From Alphaproteobacteria bacterium (lineage in GTDB: Bacteria; Pseudomonadota; Alphaproteobacteria; Caulobacterales; Parvularculaceae): a DNA stretch of 5,942 nucleotides. The position numbers and the translations under genes are program-made. Shown piece by piece: positions 3,933 through 5,942 of the stretch (position 1 is the first letter of the stretch; each line of letters opens with the position of its first letter). The stretch is from the NCBI GenBank assembly GCA_030428745.1, contig JAUIEG010000182.1, forward strand, positions 1 to 5,942, read 5' to 3'. Under the pieces are notes generated by a model. It was not told the DNA's origin. It worked only from the letters and a program-made list of their open reading frames with translations, and did no database searches.

Positions 3933-5942
3933 TTGACCAAACGCATGTTTTCCAAGCCGTTTCAGTGGCTGACCGCACTGCCGCTCCTGGTGGTGACGGG
4001 CGCCTTGGCCGTGATCGCGCTCGGCGCGCTCGCCGGGGCGCAGTCGCCGGACGCCCGCTGGCGCGAGCGGCTTTTTGATTATTTTCAAAGACTTGACCCG
4101 GCTGACGGCGAGGCTGTGGAAAATTTCCATCTGGTCCTCATCGACCGTGAGAGCGTTGACGCGGTCGGCCCCTGGCCTTGGCCGCGGACCGTCTTGGCCG
4201 GCCTTGTGGAGGCGGCGGGGACCGCCGGGGCCAAAGGGGTCATCCTCACCGAGGCCGTGGACGCCCCTGACCCGCTGTCGCCGGAGACAATCGGCGAATT
4301 CTGGCTTTCCGGCGCCCGGGATGAGGTTTTCGCCCAGCAGCTCGCACTCCTGCCCCGCACCGATGAGCGCCTCGCCGAGGCCTTCAAGACTGTCGACGGC
4401 GCCGTCGCGGTGTCGCTAACCGCACCGTCGGACCCGAATCGGGCGTCGGCGTTCCAGCGGACGGACACACAACGCGCAACCTGGCTCAATACCGGCGATA
4501 CGGATTTTCTCGCCCTGCCCGCCGCCCGTTATTTCTACGCCATCAATCCCGATCTCGCCGCAGCGGCGCGCCCGGCAGTCTCGTCACTCGCCCCCGACAG
4601 CGACGGCGTATTGCGCCGTGCGCCGCTCCTCTGGTCGCTTGATAATGCGCCAGCGCCGGCGATAGCGCTGGAAGCTGCGCGGCTGGCAGCAGGCGATGCG
4701 CCGGTGACCGCCGTCATGCGCAGTTCAGCCGCCAGCGCACAAGGCCGGACAGTTCAAAGCCTGAACCTTAATGATCAAAATCTGCCCGTGTCCGAGACAA
4801 CCTCTTTGCGGCTTTATCTGCCGAAAAATATTTCCGTGCCCACCACATCCGCGTCACGCCTGCTCTCCGGGTTTAACGGCGCGCCCGCGACCATCGCCGG
4901 GTCGAACCCGCAATTGAAAGACGCCGTCGTCATTATCGGTCTTGATGCAGAGCTTGGGACGCCGGTGCGCACCGCACGCGGATCGGTCTCACCGGCCGCC
5001 GCCCATGCGCTGACGGCCGCGCAAATCCTTTCGGGCGAAGCGCCAACCCGTCCTGCGTGGGCCGGTTATATCGAAGCGCTCGCTGTCATGCTGTTTGGCG
5101 CAGCGGCGATCATGACCGCGCAACGCCTTGAGTTCTGGCAGGCCGCCGGTTTCGCCGCGCTTCTCTCGGTTATCCTGATGCTCGGCGCCTATGGCGCTTT
5201 TGCATTCGGGAACCTGCTTCTCAATCCCATCCCGCCGGCCATGGCGCTGTTTCTCGGCGCCTTCTCCGTCGCCGGCGGCAAGTCGATCGGCGGCGTGTTG
5301 CGCGACGATAATCTGCGCGGCTCGTTCCATGACACGCTGCCTGAACCGGCGATGAAGCGCCTGCGTGAAGACACCGGCAGCGACTTGCTGAAAGGCGTGC
5401 GCCGGGACGTCACGGTGCTCGCCTGTGAGTTGCGCATCGCCGACGAAGATCTGCGCACTATGGAAAACTTGCCCGACGACATTACCAAGCTGCTCGCCGC
5501 CGCCTCGCTCGATCTCCGGCAGACAATCATCGACGCGGGCGGCGCCGCCGACCAGGCGGAGGGCGGACGCCTGTTCGCCTATTTCAATGCGCCGCTTGAA
5601 AACGCCGACCATGTGCAGGCGGGCTGCGCCGCTGCGCTGCGCCTCATCGAAAGCATGGACAAGGTCAACGCCGATCTCGATGCGTCGAGCCGCACGCGGG
5701 GCCTGCAAATTCATCTCGCCATCGGCGTCGCCACGGGTCTCTGCTTTGTCGGGCCCATGGGTCATGGCCGCAATAACCGTTATTCGGCTGTGGGCCCCGC
5801 TGTCGATCGCGCTGCGTTCCTGCGCAGCCAGTCGGAGTTTTACGGACCCGCCATGATCTGCGACGAGCAGGTCTATAAAGAAACCCATCATCACTTTGCG
5901 TTTCTGGAACTCGACAAGCTGAAACTGCGCGGCGAAACGCGG
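3933..5942 (+). CDS. CHASE2 sensor with degenerate class III cyclase domain, probable pseudocyclase (C-terminus cut by right edge)
   Basis: 670 codons are open to the window edge; the missing tail should be short, because LELDKLKLRGE (658-668) matches the closing strands of cyclase proteins. Layout: N-terminal membrane helix (about 12-36); periplasmic CHASE2 domain (about 37-370) with LFDYFQRLDP, LVLIDRESVDAVGPWPWPR (67-85) and GVLRRAPLLW (225-234); three membrane helices (about 376-396, 404-425, 428-448); cytoplasmic class III cyclase homology domain (about 490-670). Landmarks RRDVTVLACELR (490-501), AYFNAPLENADH (549-560) and YSAVGPAVD (617-625) fix the alignment. Canonical catalytic positions are altered: first metal Asp is Glu499, base-selecting Lys is Gln541, second metal Asp is Gly545, transition-state Asn is Asp625, Arg is Phe629; only Ser618 replaces Asp/Thr mildly. 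Cyclase activity is therefore doubtful. It is transcribed divergently from the lipid-transport operon. CHASE2 ligands are unknown. TTG start chosen from AAAGGG spacing. Confidence 0.87.
   Translation, partial: MTKRMFSKPFQWLTALPLLVVTGALAVIALGALAGAQSPDARWRERLFDYFQRLDPADGEAVENFHLVLIDRESVDAVGPWPWPRTVLAGLVEAAGTAGAKGVILTEAVDAPDPLSPETIGEFWLSGARDEVFAQQLALLPRTDERLAEAFKTVDGAVAVSLTAPSDPNRASAFQRTDTQRATWLNTGDTDFLALPAARYFYAINPDLAAAARPAVSSLAPDSDGVLRRAPLLWSLDNAPAPAIALEAARLAAGDAPVTAVMRSSAASAQGRTVQSLNLNDQNLPVSETTSLRLYLPKNISVPTTSASRLLSGFNGAPATIAGSNPQLKDAVVIIGLDAELGTPVRTARGSVSPAAAHALTAAQILSGEAPTRPAWAGYIEALAVMLFGAAAIMTAQRLEFWQAAGFAALLSVILMLGAYGAFAFGNLLLNPIPPAMALFLGAFSVAGGKSIGGVLRDDNLRGSFHDTLPEPAMKRLREDTGSDLLKGVRRDVTVLACELRIADEDLRTMENLPDDITKLLAAASLDLRQTIIDAGGAADQAEGGRLFAYFNAPLENADHVQAGCAAALRLIESMDKVNADLDASSRTRGLQIHLAIGVATGLCFVGPMGHGRNNRYSAVGPAVDRAAFLRSQSEFYGPAMICDEQVYKETHHHFAFLELDKLKLRGETR

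Noticed and set aside
3858..4130. Minus-strand 90-codon frame across the control region and the start of the CHASE2 gene
   Set aside because: No domain, low-complexity basic composition, and it overlaps the membrane-helix coding part of a supported gene.
4989..5894. Long minus-strand open frame (301 codons) opposite the cyclase-homology gene
   Set aside because: It lies wholly antisense to a well-supported gene. Its product is rich in Arg, Gly, Ala, His and Gln without a recognisable domain, as expected for a shadow frame in GC-rich DNA.

Overview
The window is a GC-rich stretch from a Gram-negative bacterium, most likely an alphaproteobacterium (inference). The reasons are a lipid-transport ABC operon whose MlaE-type permease carries its own N-terminal STAS domain, the order permease-ATPase-MCE protein-lipoprotein as in the LinKLMN system of sphingomonads, a CHASE2/cyclase-type membrane protein, and a full CtrA-type box (TTAA-N7-TTAA) between the two divergent units. 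It looks like ordinary chromosome: I see no tRNA, rRNA, insertion sequence, CRISPR array or phage gene.

Layout. Positions 1-200 (minus) hold the N-terminal part of an unrecognised lipoprotein whose C-terminus lies beyond the left edge. Positions 201-289 are a short spacer containing its ribosome binding site inside a small inverted repeat. Positions 290-3769 (minus) are a tight four-gene operon, read from right to left: STAS-MlaE permease (3769-2633), MlaF-type ATPase (2633-1848), MlaD/MCE substrate-binding protein (1830-910) and an ABC-transport auxiliary lipoprotein of the PqiC/LinN type (907-290). The permease stop and ATPase start share one base (TGATG). The MCE stop lies between two candidate starts of the lipoprotein gene. 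Positions 3770-3932 are a divergent control region. Positions 3933-5942 (plus) encode a CHASE2 plus adenylate/guanylate-cyclase-homology protein that runs off the right edge.

How the genes fit together. The four operon products should form one envelope machine. The ATPase and STAS-permease sit at the inner membrane, the anchored MCE protein crosses into the periplasm, and the lipoprotein would provide the distal end, probably at the outer membrane, for moving phospholipid or another hydrophobic compound. No MlaC or MlaA gene is in the window.

Most interesting point. The divergent protein keeps the CHASE2 sensor layout and the fold-defining landmarks of a class III cyclase, but five of the six canonical catalytic positions are changed (Asp to Glu, Lys to Gln, Asp to Gly, Asn to Asp, Arg to Phe). 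It therefore reads as a probable pseudocyclase, a sensor with a non-catalytic output domain. The CtrA-type box overlapping the ribosome binding site of the lipid-transport operon is the second point worth following. I do not see a clearly new multi-gene system.
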